Shown in pieces: positions 23,608-34,124 of a stretch of DNA of 64,000 nucleotides. The stretch spans positions 345,330,505 through 345,394,504 of the forward strand of contig NC_085137.1 in the NCBI RefSeq assembly GCF_035046485.1. The letters run 5' to 3'. The translations under genes were made by a program, and so were the position numbers. A model generated the notes under the pieces. It was not told the DNA's origin. It made no database searches and was given only the letters and a program-made list of their open reading frames with translations. Each line of letters begins with the position of its first letter. Position 1 is the first letter of the stretch. This DNA is from Aedes albopictus (Eukaryota; Arthropoda; Insecta; Diptera; Culicidae).

Positions 23608-26275
23608 CGCTCCCGATCAAAAATTTGGGGTCATCCCCTCAAAAACATGTCATTTTTTTAGGCCCATATCTCCGCCAAATTGCGTCCGATTTCAAAACCC
23701 TAGGTCTCATTTAAAAGATAATAAGTCAAAGAAACTTTGAACATGATTGAAAAGAAACTTTTTAAAAAAATTTTGTATGTAAACTTAACCCAAACTTGCC
23801 AAATTTTCTAAAAAAATGAATATTAACTTACGGCAGTGTCGTTGGAAATTGGGTCGACCAAATTTTAAGATGAGAGCGGTAATATAACCCATTTTCTATT
23901 AGCTTTCAACTACTTTTTACAGAACTTAGCTAAAAAATCTAGAAAAAAAAGTTATTAAGTAAATTAACTCTTCATGTCATCGACCAAAAGTTTGGGGTCA
24001 CCCCTCAATATGATGTATCAGCCAAAAGTTTGGTGTCACTTTCGTAAAACGTGGAAAAGTGATTTGGTGATATCTTCGTCATCTATAGTTCGATTTTAAT
24101 TCTTTTTGGCTCAATTCAAAGATAATTAACTAAATTTACGTTTGATGTCTTTAACTTAACGTATTTAGCGATTTTTGTATATAAAAATGTTATGTAAAGT
24201 TAACACATTTCACCACATTTCAAAAAATGAGGCAACTTTACGTTAAGTTTTAGTATGTAAATTTTAACAAATATGTGTGGTTCAATGTATATGCAGTAAG
24301 TATCATTCATTGTGTTTCAAATAAGCCTAGAAGAATTAATGAAGAATGAAAGATGACAAAGATATCAACAAATCACTTTTCCATGTTTTACGATAGTGAC
24401 CCCACACTTTTGGCCGATACATCATATTGAGAGGTGACCCTAAACTTTTGGTCGATGACATGAAGAATTAATTTACCTAACTTTTTTTTTCTAGATTGTG
24501 TTACGTTTAAGTATTTAGCCTAGGAATATGAAGTCTAAATTCATGAATTTATACCCGAAATCTAGAAAACTCAATAAACATGTATATTGATAATTAAAAT
24601 GCGCCACAAGGGAATACATGGTCTAGCTTGAACATGAGAAAAGAAAGAAAATTTGCCTGCAAATCGCTGGCACGTACCTTCGCCGTTGCCACACATACAC
24701 CAATCAGACACTATTTCCGCTGGCATCAGAACATCTATAGGTCCTCGTCGTAGGCGGTCACATAGTGTCCGAAACAGCAGAAAGCCCGTTTTACAAGTGG
24801 TGAGACGCTGAAAACCCATTCGGCAAGATTCGTAAGTTGAACATGATTCGCAGCAGAATTGCGCATAACACGAACCCTGAAAACTTCCGCAGATCCCTTC
24901 CGACCGATCAAGACCGTTCAACAACGTGCTCGACGAGGGACGGGCTTCGCTGGATCTCTAGTCCTCAGACGAAACCTACAGACAGGACGCACGTCCACGC
25001 TGTCCGCGGTACCATCATCGGCACGGTGGTGTATCGAGGCTAGACGCCGAGGCTAGGGCGGGCCAACCTACAGTAACGATAACAGATCTTCGAGGGCAGA
25101 AAACCTGTCTAACACTGCTCGAATCTCAGCATTACCGGGAAGCTCCAACAATTGCACGTTTCCGATCGACATAGGAAAGAACGAAGGCGAGGTCCAGGAT
25201 AGAACGATCACCCTACACGGGAACTCACTGGCACCCCATATTGACACCAAGCAGTCGCGGCAAGAGCGAGAATCGTGTACGCCCCAGCAATCGTGTATAT
25301 GCAGATCCACACACACACAACGAACGAAGCCTTCCTACTGTAGGAGGGCTTTGTTTGCAGGCGTCGGTTCGGTAGTGCATCACGAGAGTGAGGTGTGTAG
25401 TGTCGCCGGGATCCACGATACAGCGCGGTGTTCGAGAAATTAACCGTCGTCGTGTGGGGACGGAGAAAAACACGACGCCGGCAGTGGTTGCTGAGACGTG
25501 AGAGTGCATTCGCGAGATTGTGGGTCGTGTGATGACCGTGAGCCAGGTCGATACGGAGGAATAGTGGTGTGAGTGAGCGCCGAATACAGCTTCAACTTCA
25601 GCCGTGGTGTTGCATGGTGGTGAGTGACGCGGCAGACGGCGAGTGGCGATGCATGCGAGCGACGGTGCGGCAAGCCGAGAGAGCGACATGCAGTTGCAGT
25701 AGAGGATTAAGTAAACAAACGGGCCCGTGAGTAAAAACCCATTATGCATTTATTGTAAAGCGATGCGCATTTGTACTAGGAGGCGCAGTAGGGAAAACAG
25801 GCTAGAATAATATGTACGTAGGGGAAAATATATGCCAGACAATGTTTAGTATTTGTGGTTTTGTGTTTTGGGCTTTTGATCCGCTTTTGTTTTGAGCTGG
25901 TCGGCAATCGATTCGTGTCAATTCTACGATCGATTAAAATTCGTTATAATTGTATAGCTAAGTTCTGTAAATAGCAGTTGCAAGCTAATAGAAAATGGGT
26001 TATATTACCGCTCTCATCTTAAAATTCGGTCGACCCAATTTCCAGCGACACTGTCGTAAGTTTATATTCATTTTTTAGAAAATTTGGCAACTTTGGTTTA
26101 AGTTTACATACATATTTTTTGAAAAAGTTTCTTTTCAATCATGTTCAAAGTTTCTTTGACTTATTATCTTTTGAATGAGACCTAGGGTTTTGGAATCGGA
26201 CGCAAATTGGCGAAGATATGGGCCTAAAAAAGTCATGTTTTTGAGGGGGTGACCCCAAACTTTTGATCGGGAGTG
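23608..26275. mobile_element. Tc1/mariner-like element with long inverted ends
   Basis: Left CGCTCCCGATCAAAAATTTG follows TA at 23606-23607; right end is the inverse of CACTCCCGATCAAAAGTTTG, followed by TA at 26276-26277. About 330 bases pair at the two ends (23608-23940 with 25945-26275). A second inverted pair lies inside the left half (about 23975-24105 with 24355-24495). No transposase. The centre is unrelated GC-rich sequence. Confidence 0.75.
24560..25940. other. GC-rich cargo between Tc1-like ends
   Basis: Base composition changes sharply: 24880-25700 is visibly GC-rich while both flanks are AT-rich. Several overlapping frames on both strands have no recognisable domain, and CpG-rich stretches make random ORFs likely. 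It resembles a captured exon/5' UTR or a retroelement LTR, but I cannot identify it. Confidence 0.45.
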
Positions 26276-26564
26276 TATGTCTGTGACATAAAAATTGTAA
26301 GAAGGGAGCTGCAATACGAACCCTGGGGGAGGCACATATGTAGCGAATTCATGAAACTATCAAGCCGCCATGAGCAAACCATGAGTCAGGTCCCATAGCA
26401 AAACATATCTACTCCTCAAACAGCAAATTATACAAAAAAAAATGTTCAAAATTGGTTAAAACGGTAACTTTCTTGTAGGTTATTGGTTCCCTTATTAAGC
26501 ATATAACTCTCATTTTCATCCTACTAAAATCTTATACTTTCTGGATACGACTGAGGTTATGTAC

Positions 26565-27092
26565 TGTTACGGTTTGGCTTCGCAGTCTTAAGGGGAATGG
26601 AAAACACTAGTTTTTGATTATTCCCGACGTTTCGGTCCGTTTGGGACCCTTTTCGAGTTTAGCAAAACTATTTTTGATCAGAAAACCTTAAAGATTGAAC
26701 CCTTGAAAAAGGTCCCAAACGGACCGAAACGTCGGGAATAATCAAAAACTAGTCATGATGATGATGATTAACCTGGGCTTGTTAGGGGAATATCTGTAAA
26801 TAAAAGAAAATCGGGTTAAGTACGGTTCCTTTGAATTCCACTAAGAATTTGCATCCTTTGACAGATACGTATTTCGACCTCAACTGTAAGGTCGTCTTCA
26901 GTGTCTTGTACTTGACTCGAGTCAAGTACAAGACACTGAAGACGACCTTACAGTTGAGGTCGAAATACGTATCTGTCAAAGGATGCAAATTCTTAGTGGA
27001 ATTCAAAGGAACCGTACTTAACCCGATTTTCTTTTATTTTCAAAAACTAGTGTTTTCCATTCCCCTTAAGACTGCGAAGCCAAACCGTAACA
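26565..27092. mobile_element. 528-bp compound foldback: two hairpins inside outer inverted ends
   Basis: Outer arms 26565-26618 and 27039-27092 (TGTTACGGTTTGGCTTCGCA and inverse). Inside are a hairpin with ~45-base arms (26608-26752, containing CGACGTTTCGGTCCGTTTGG) and a perfect palindrome at 26799-27038 centred on CTCGAG. As a result, near-identical ORFs appear on both strands. Confidence 0.85.
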
Positions 27093-27249
27093 TTAAAATC
27101 TAATAATTGAAGCACTGTTTGTTTTGTATCTTATTTTTGTATTTTTTGTTAGAAGTGAGCACGCATGAAATCAAAAAGAACGAAATCAATCGGTGCCGTA
27201 ATCGCTTGTTTTCGGATAGGATGAATATGGGAGCGTGAGATTAGTTATG

Positions 27250-28214
27250 GCACTTGTACCCTAGTTTGTCGGAAAGAACATCGACACAAACTGAAACAAA
27301 AGCTTCCCAACATCCAAAACTACTGAACCCATTTGCTACTATTTTTACTCAAAGGCTGTGGAAACCAAACTATGTATCAGACAACATGCCACTCGATTCA
27401 ACCCATTTATCCAGTCGAAAGAGAACAATCCTATCCAACAACTTCCGTAGGCAAGACAACATTGCGGTTGACTGGTAAGAATTCTTAACCGAAACGGATT
27501 TCCCAGGTTTCTGCATAGCTATCACCTTCACCTCTACAAACATTTTTGCTGTATAAGAGTTGAACAAATCACTCTTAAGCAAACTTCAGCTTTAGAAACT
27601 GTTGTTGAGCAACTTCTGTTTCTTGGGACTCATAGGAAACAATATTATTATCCAGGAATTAATTAAGCGCTTTTTCGCGACGTTAGAGAGGCTTTTTAGC
27701 AAATTGAGCTTGATTCGATCCATTCCTGGAACAGAACTGCTACATGGAAGGAGAACAAGTAAGAAATCCATTATCGGAAATGGCCTATCCTTATCGTCCC
27801 TATTCTCCGAAACATCAAAAATTATGCGCTCCACGGATTCGGAATCTGGACAAACTTTGTTTGCGAACTTGAGAATCCACCAATGAGAACTTTTGAGATC
27901 CTCTCGTTAACCGACGCTACGTTGCGTATTCTTCTCCCGACGTTCTCAAGATTTCTCATTGAAGTCTCGTGCGACAAACTCTCGTCAAAGTGACGCCAGT
28001 AACCGCTTTTCTTCACCTTGACCAAGTTTATAAACTTATGTTCAAGGGAAGCATACCGCTCGTAGTTGTCGACCGAACTGCGTTTCAGAAACTCTTTAAA
28101 CACAGCGGATTTCTCGCGATGAATTTCTGTACGCTTGTTGTCCCACCACGAATTTGGGGATACCCTACGAATCGATGCACCTGCCGCGGTGGTAAACCCA
28201 CGAGTATTTAGCAA
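27250..28214 (-). pseudogene. Jockey-type reverse transcriptase fragment, frameshifted
   Basis: On the - strand 28214-27822 reads NSWWDNKRTEIHREKSAVFK and then YERYASLEHKF and KKSGYWRHF, the linker between endonuclease and reverse transcriptase in Jockey-like elements. The reading continues in another frame at 27834-27592 (PFPIMDFLLVLL, then SSVPGMDRIKLNLLK), and 27582-27370 has KVIAMQKPGKSVSVKNSY then LRKLLDRIVLFRLDKWVE, the first reverse transcriptase blocks. It stops before the catalytic Asp-Asp block. Frameshifts and stops make it inactive. Confidence 0.85.
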
Positions 28215-28270
28215 GACTAAGCTGTGGTTGGCGGGTTCAAATTCCGGTAGGTCCAGGAAATTTTCGTTAT
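28205..28270 (+). mobile_element. tRNA-like SINE head or fragment
   Basis: B-box-like GGTTCAAATTCC at 28234-28245 inside GTTGGCGGGTTCAAATTCCG, preceded by AGCAAGACTAAGCTGTGG. The A-box region is replaced by the Jockey fragment, so this is partial. Confidence 0.45.
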
Positions 28271-28763
28271 GGATATTTCCTTAACTTCCTCTTAAATAGA
28301 GTACTTTCTTGCCGCACGATATACGAATGCAAAATAGTTATTGACAGAGAAAGCTCTAAGCTTTCGTTACGCCAAGAAAAAGATGTCCTCAAAAGAATTC
28401 AAGGAGCGTTAAGCTTTGTGAATCCATGATTCATGTAATGTGGCCTACCAAATGTTTAATGTTTTTTATAAAGCAGCACAGTAACTGTCAACTCAATGTT
28501 TGATATTCTTCCGTTTCTTTTCTGTATGAAAAACATGCAACGACACCTAACACCTAACAAAATACATCGAATCGGATTGTGATCAAATTTAAAATTTACA
28601 TCTTTGTGATACCAAAGTTCAAAATTATTCAAAGGATGTGATCGATCACAAACGTCTACTAAATCATGCCACATTAGATTGTCGATGTGTCATTTATTTA
28701 AGACAAGCTTCTACTTATGATTACTGCAACATTACACTTACTTTAAATTATCTACGAAAGCAA

Positions 28764-29055
28764 TTTATTTAATAAATGTGTGAACGCTTTAACTTAGAAC
28801 AAGGAATTTTCTTTCGTAGCAAGAAACGAACTTCCGAATTTAGTAGCTGTGTAGACAAAACGACTTTTAGCTTTATATTTTATTTTTTTTTCGTAAGAAA
28901 ATGCAACTACATACAACAAACGGAACAACGCGATAACGGCACTTTGAACTGTAGATTGTACAGACTTTTTTTTCGTAATCAGGTAAATAAACTTTCGACA
29001 GAAAAACAAACAAACAAAACAATTTTACTTACATATATCACCATCCGTCCGGGGT
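28764..29055 (-). terminator. Iml1 3' UTR and poly(A) signals
   Basis: Downstream of the Iml1 stop on the - strand, AATAAA hexamers read at about 28883-28878 and 28769-28764. The sequence between is AT-rich and unrelated to the repeats seen elsewhere. Confidence 0.45.
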
Positions 29056-30208
29056 TCAGTTCCGCGCCATCGAGGACTTCTCCTTGGCCGCCCAGCATTC
29101 GTCCCAAAAGTGCACCAGTCTTTGTTCCTTGTTCGAGCAGAAGTCTTTGAAATCGCGCAACATTCGCAGCTGGAACAATTCCTCCGAGTGGGTAATCGCC
29201 AGCGATTTCCACTTTTTGTTCGGTATCATATGATTCCAAGACCACAGAAAACCCGTCCTCCGGATGGCATCGCAGTCGTCTTTGGTCTTACTGCCCGTCA
29301 CGTGCCGAGTGATGTACGCTTCGTGGGCCGCGAATGAGATGTTATGCTGCATCTGCGATTCGTACGAAGCCGAATAACGGTTGATAAAGTTGGTGGGTTT
29401 TTTCATTGTGCTTCCGCCGGAGGCCAACCTCTGGCGAGATTTTAATCCTTGGTTCGAGTTGGGAACTAGGATGAACATATTCCCCGTGCAATGAACATAT
29501 TGATAATCTAACGACACCTGATTGGACCCAGTCTTTGTCTCAACGGCACATCGCATAAACCCAAACCTGGCTACGATAGCTTCCTGGAACAATAGCAATC
29601 GTTTTGGCCACGTGTCTTTTTTGAACTCTTCAAACAGAAAAGTACGCTTTTGCTTCAAGCATTCTATATCCAATGGAATGAAAATAGGACCTCGCAATGG
29701 ATCGCTCTTTTCGGTGAAAGGTTCCGCCAGTGGATCTGCTGGTATAGAAACCAACTGGAATCCCTGAGCTCGCCGAGACCATATCTGAATCAAATCGCTT
29801 ACTATCGGTCCCGATGCAGTGATCCACTGAACAACGATTTCAAATGCATGCCCGGGAATCATTTTCTGATGATACCGAGCATGGCCCCATTCTATCCGGT
29901 CAGACTTATTGTTCACGTCGATATCCAGGTGAGTCTGTTTGTAAAGCGGTTGATCAACGAACTCCTCATTGAAATCTATTGTTTCGCGAAGAAACGGTGG
30001 GACACCGACATCGATCGGGTCAATTGGTTTCTGCAAATCGGGATGTTGCACTTCCACCTCCATCCACTCGTTTTCAAAGGCCTCCAAATCTCCTAGTGGT
30101 GGCAGATAATCTCTAGATTCTTTGTTCTGCTGCATGATGTAGTAAAGGTAGAAGCCTGGAATGACTGGTTTGGAGTACTCTCCTGATGCATGGCAGATCA
30201 TCCGATTC
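29056..30208 (-). CDS. Iml1: Iml1 exon 12 (end of DEP domain, C-terminal domain, stop)
   Basis: Acceptor TTTTTAAAG at 30209-30217; first base completes the split Arg codon left by the previous exon. Encodes about residues 1235-1618: HASGEYSKPVIPGFYLYYIM completes the DEP domain, followed by LDIDVNNKSDRIEW, GPIFIPLDIECL, LFQEAIVARFGF, YVHCTGNMFIL and RMLRDFKDFCSNKEQRLVHFW, all blocks of the DEPDC5 C-terminal domain. Stop TGA at 29058-29056. The 3' end therefore faces the NKAIN locus tail to tail. Confidence 0.95.
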
Positions 30209-30319
30209 CTTTAAAAAGGTAAGTGGAAAAGCTTTGAATAATACATGTTATGGATAAACGGGTAAGGGTAGACCTAGTCAAGTAAAGATGTATGTTTGTA
30301 CAAGCATAGCAATCTACGA

Positions 30320-31320
30320 TACCGTAAAATGGGGTAACTTTGATAGTTTTTTAGCGAATTTTCTTATTATTTTTCCAAGTAACAGTATTTCCCCTACTTT
30401 TCTATTTTTAAAACAAGTACTGGGGTATCAGTTATCAATTGCAATTGAAAGATTTGATGATTTTAAATATTTTGGGTGACTTTGAGTTTTCCATATGAGC
30501 GAGATTCAGATTTTCATTTTGGGGCAACTTTGATAGTGTTCTGAAAAACACATCAAATCTTAAAAAATAATCACATATTGAAATCTTAGAAGTATGAACA
30601 TGATGAGAGAAGCCCTGTAGAAGTAGAATATACCAGAGAGATTTTTTTATACAAAAACATTGATTTTTTTACTAAATTTTACATATAAAAATGAGTTTGT
30701 GGAGTACTGAGTTAAAAACACAGTAAATTTAGCTATCAAAATTCATTATCTTTGTAAAAATATATTTTTAACGGTACATCAACATATGATTGCATGCTAT
30801 TCATGGTGAGTTTTCTTTTTTTATGTATTTTTTCAATGTTCTATTAACAAATTTTGAATAACACAGATTTATCTACATGAAATTACAAGGGCATTGCATA
30901 CTTTTAGGCGTTTATTGGTGTATGGAGATTTATTACCAATTTACAAAATTGAGTCCAGTTTGCAAAAACGCACTTCGTTAAGAGATTCAAGGCCAGATTT
31001 TGAATCTACTATAATGGATCTACCGAGAATAAGAGGCCATTCATTGAAAAAATAGTTGAAACAGAGCTGTACAGCAGATTGTTTGAACGGTTTGACAAAT
31101 GACAGAAATATCATCAATTTTTATTTTTAGCCCAAAAAGTTAAATATAAACTAGGTTTTAATGAAAATTTGTTTAAAATGGACTTTTATATGTATAGTTT
31201 TGATCTACGTTTGCCTTTTTCTAAACTGGTTAAAGGAATCATAGTTATAAGGTAAACTATACCATGCCTGCCGCACTATCAAAGTTACCCGCAATATCAA
31301 AGATTCCCCATTTTACGGTA
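30320..31320. mobile_element. 1.0-kb foldback-end element filling an Iml1 intron
   Basis: TACCGTAAAATGGGGTAACT at the left is inverted at the right (GATTCCCCATTTTACGGTA). TA is present at both edges, as for mariner-like insertions. Only ~30 bases pair; the interior is AT-rich. It makes up 1001 of the 1322 bases between exons 11 and 12. Confidence 0.75.
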
Positions 31321-31354
31321 GGTGTTTTTCCGAACATGCCAATGGAGAGCGAGT

Positions 31355-31430
31355 CATTTGGTATAAAATCATTTGGCAGTATCGAAATGCGCCCTTGTTT
31401 TATACCAAATGTTCATTATGCCAAGTGACC
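31355..31430. repeat. Short TTTGG(C/T)ATAA inverted cluster
   Basis: ATTTGGTATAA and ATTTGGCA followed by the inverse TTATACCAAAT and TTATGCCAAG. Related in motif to the longer array at 47734-47937. Confidence 0.6.
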
Positions 31431-31530
31431 TTATCCTAAATAACGCAGGCCCGTGTCAACGTTTTATGAATTTACCAGTAGCCTTGAATGAATTGAAATT
31501 TACCAGAAAAGCGACAACAATGTACTTTAC

Positions 31531-31902
31531 CTTCGCATATCTTCCAAAATCTCAATCGGATTGCATGGTCCCTCGATGTGCTCCTGCAACCACGTTATGG
31601 CATCGTACGAGACAAACGTACAGGATGGCATGCTTTGTGCCGGTCCCAGGAACCCCACACCATGAAGGGGATTTTTGAAAGCATCAAAAATTTCCTGAAG
31701 CGTGGCGGTCGGTTTTAACTGTTTGCTACTTTCTATACAGAAGTCATCGCTATCCTCCGGGAGTCCTTGTTCTGCCGCTGAATTGAGCGTTGAAAGCGGT
31801 ATACCGTCCATGGTGTGCTTTCCACCCGTGGAACTGAGCTGACTAGCTGCAGCCTGGATGTTTGCTTTGTCCAGCACTTTCGATCCCGAGCGAGTGAGCA
31901 TG
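31531..31902 (-). CDS. Iml1: Iml1 exon 11 (linker and DEP domain)
   Basis: Acceptor TCTCAACAG, donor GCGAAG/GTAAAG at 31531/31530. Enters after two bases of a codon and leaves after two. Encodes residues ~1111-1234: a Ser/Ala-rich linker, then LQEIFDAFKNPLHGVGFLGP and FVSYDAITWLQEHIEG, the core of the DEP domain (found in Dishevelled, EGL-10 and pleckstrin). Confidence 0.92.
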
Positions 31903-32040
31903 CTGTTGAGAAAGATGAGTGAAACTATTAGACTTTTTTTCGGTTTTTATTATTAAGTTAAACATGCACATTACTTTTATGCGGCATCAAGCAAGGCGTT
32001 TGTATCTAATTTTAGTTACAATATACTATGTTGAACTAAC

Positions 32041-32135
32041 CTGTTACCATTACTGATAATATTGCGATCGTTATGCAAGCAATTAGCACTACCATTTCCA
32101 ATACCAATATAAAACATTTTATTCACAATGCCGTG
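32041..32135 (-). CDS. Iml1: Iml1 exon 10 (linker)
   Basis: Acceptor CTTATTTTTTGCAG, donor AACAG/GTTAGT. Only one of three frames is open (phase 0 in, 2 out), and it links exactly to exon 11. Reads HGIVNKMFYIGIGNGSANCL and then HNDRNIISNG, an Asn-rich linker with no family block. Supported by splice sites and phase rather than by homology. Confidence 0.75.
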
Positions 32136-32745
32136 CTGCAAAAAATAAGAATCAGGTGTTTCAAGCCAATTTTGTCAAAATAATAAAAACAAAACATGTA
32201 CAAGAGTGTTCACAACATTTGCATAGAGAAGATATAAATAAAGTGTGAGTGACACAGTGAGAGAAAGACATGAATATAAGAAATAATTGAACATAATTAC
32301 AAAACACACCTAGGACGAAAAGTAGATTGATAAAAATATAATGAAATTGATAAAGATTGACTATGAACTTTCTTTTAAAACAATAGAAATATGTCTTTAC
32401 TTCTCATGGTTTTTCTTCTTAGGGCATCGATTGAAATATGCGCACTGTTTTGGTACCACTTACTTGGCCATTTAGCAGAAAATTTCTGTTCAGTAGATTT
32501 TTGTCGTATAATATAAGTCGTTCCAATATAAGTTAGAATATTTTTAAATGGCAGATCTAAAGCCGCTGTTCTTGAACTTCGTCGACTCATTTTGGGCCAT
32601 CTCAGGCAAACCACCTCCCATTCCAACCGGGAAACTATGGTCCATACAAAACATTCGAAGATTATATTGACGGTGGAGTTCGACAGAACAACTCTTTCCC
32701 CTGAAAGTCTACGTTGTTTATAAACAAGCCCATATCTTATCAAAC

Positions 32746-32829
32746 CCGTGGAGCAGTTATAATTTCATCGGGAGCATCCGCATACTCTCCGATATACTGA
32801 AGAATCGCGGGGTCGGCTTCGCAGCAATG
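32746..32829 (-). CDS. Candidate in-frame cassette exon of Iml1
   Basis: A pyrimidine-rich acceptor TTTTCTTACACACATCCCGCAG precedes 84 nt reading HCCEADPAILQYIGEYADAP then DEIITAPR, with coding-like codon choice, and ends CACGG/GTTTGA, the same weak donor type as exon 2. Phase is 0 to 0, so it could be inserted between exons 9 and 10 without changing the frame, giving 1646 residues. No family block matches; it could be an exon fossil from another gene. Confidence 0.45.
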
Positions 32830-32895
32830 CTGCGGGATGTGTGTAAGAAAAGATCTAAGGTGCGAACGTTTGCAAGTAATCATACAATCTACCCA

Positions 32896-33052
32896 GGCCC
32901 GGATTAAGGATTGTGAGGACCCGGGGCCCGAGCGGATATGGAGGCCCCTCGGAGAGATGAGCAAAATTTTGTTTCGTTATTTTCGAACAGTACTTGAGCA
33001 ATATGAAAAATAAAGTTAATGTTAGCAACCAAAAAAGGGTTTTGTGGGGGGC
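32896..33052 (+). repeat. Diverged MITE with GGCCC-rich ends
   Basis: CAGGCCCGGATTAAGGATTG at the left and GGGGGGCCCT near 33045 look like inverted ends of a small DNA element; the copy abuts the RTE fragment. Confidence 0.4.
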
Positions 33053-34124
33053 CCTAAAATGCGGAGATCACCACAGCAGACGAAATCTCAAATCGACCGC
33101 GTTCTGATTGACGGACGGCACTTCTCCGACATCATCGACGTCAGGACCTATCGTGGCGCCAACATCGACTCCGACCACTATCTGGTGATGGTCAAACTGC
33201 GCCCAAAACTCTCCGTCATCCACAATAATGTACGGTACCGGCGATCGCCACGGTACAGCCTAAGGCAACTGAAACAACCGGATTTCGCCTCACCATACGC
33301 GCAGGATCCCGAGGCTGCGATGCCAGACGAGGGCGAGCTCGATGAGGCCCCTCTAGAGGACAGCCATAAACGACGCAGCCGAGAGCACCATCGGGTAGGT
33401 GGAACGGAATCGACGCGATGGAACGAATGGTTCGACGAAGAGTGCAGAACGGTTTTGGAGGAGAAGAACTCAGCGAGGGCGGTAATGCTGCAACGAGGGA
33501 CCCGCCTCTTTCGGGAGAAAAAGCGCCGCCTGGAAGAAGCTGAGTGCGAAGAAATGGAACTGCTGTGCCGTTCCCAAGAAACACGGAAGTTCTATCAGAA
33601 GCTCGTGCCGCGAGCCGAAATATGCAGGGATGAAGGCAGAGGCCTCTTGACGGACGGACGTGAAGTGATCAAAAGGAGGAAGCAGCACTTCGATCAGCAC
33701 CTGAATGGCGCGGAGAACGTAGGCACGGAAGACCACGGCAACGAAGGAAACGACGACGCCGGTGCAACGGAGGACGAAAATGAACCAACTCCCACGCTGA
33801 GGAAAGTTAAGGATGCCATTCACCAGCTCAACACCAACAAAGCAGCTGGCAAGGATGGTATCGCAGCTGAACTCATCAAGATGGGCTCAGAAAAGTTGGC
33901 CACCCGCCTGCATCGGCTCATAGTCAGGATCTGGGAAACCAAACAGCCACCGGAGGAGTGGAAGGAAGGGGTAATCTGCCCCATTCACAAGAAAGGCGAC
34001 CATTTGGAATGTGAGAACTTCAGGGCGATCACTATTTTGAATACTGCCTACAAAGTGCTATCCGAGATCATCTTCCGTCGTCTGTCACATAAAACGAATG
34101 AGTTCGTGGGAAGTTATCAAGCTG

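Noticed and set aside
25225..25749. 174-residue frame on the - strand
   Set aside because: Lies in GC-rich DNA where stop codons are rare; overlapping frames are equally open and no family block is seen.
26782..27103. Two similar 74- and 90-residue ORFs on opposite strands
   Set aside because: They are mirror images caused by a perfect palindrome.
32375..32743. 122-residue frame on the - strand as an extra Iml1 exon
   Set aside because: No acceptor or donor keeps it in phase with its neighbours and no family block is present.
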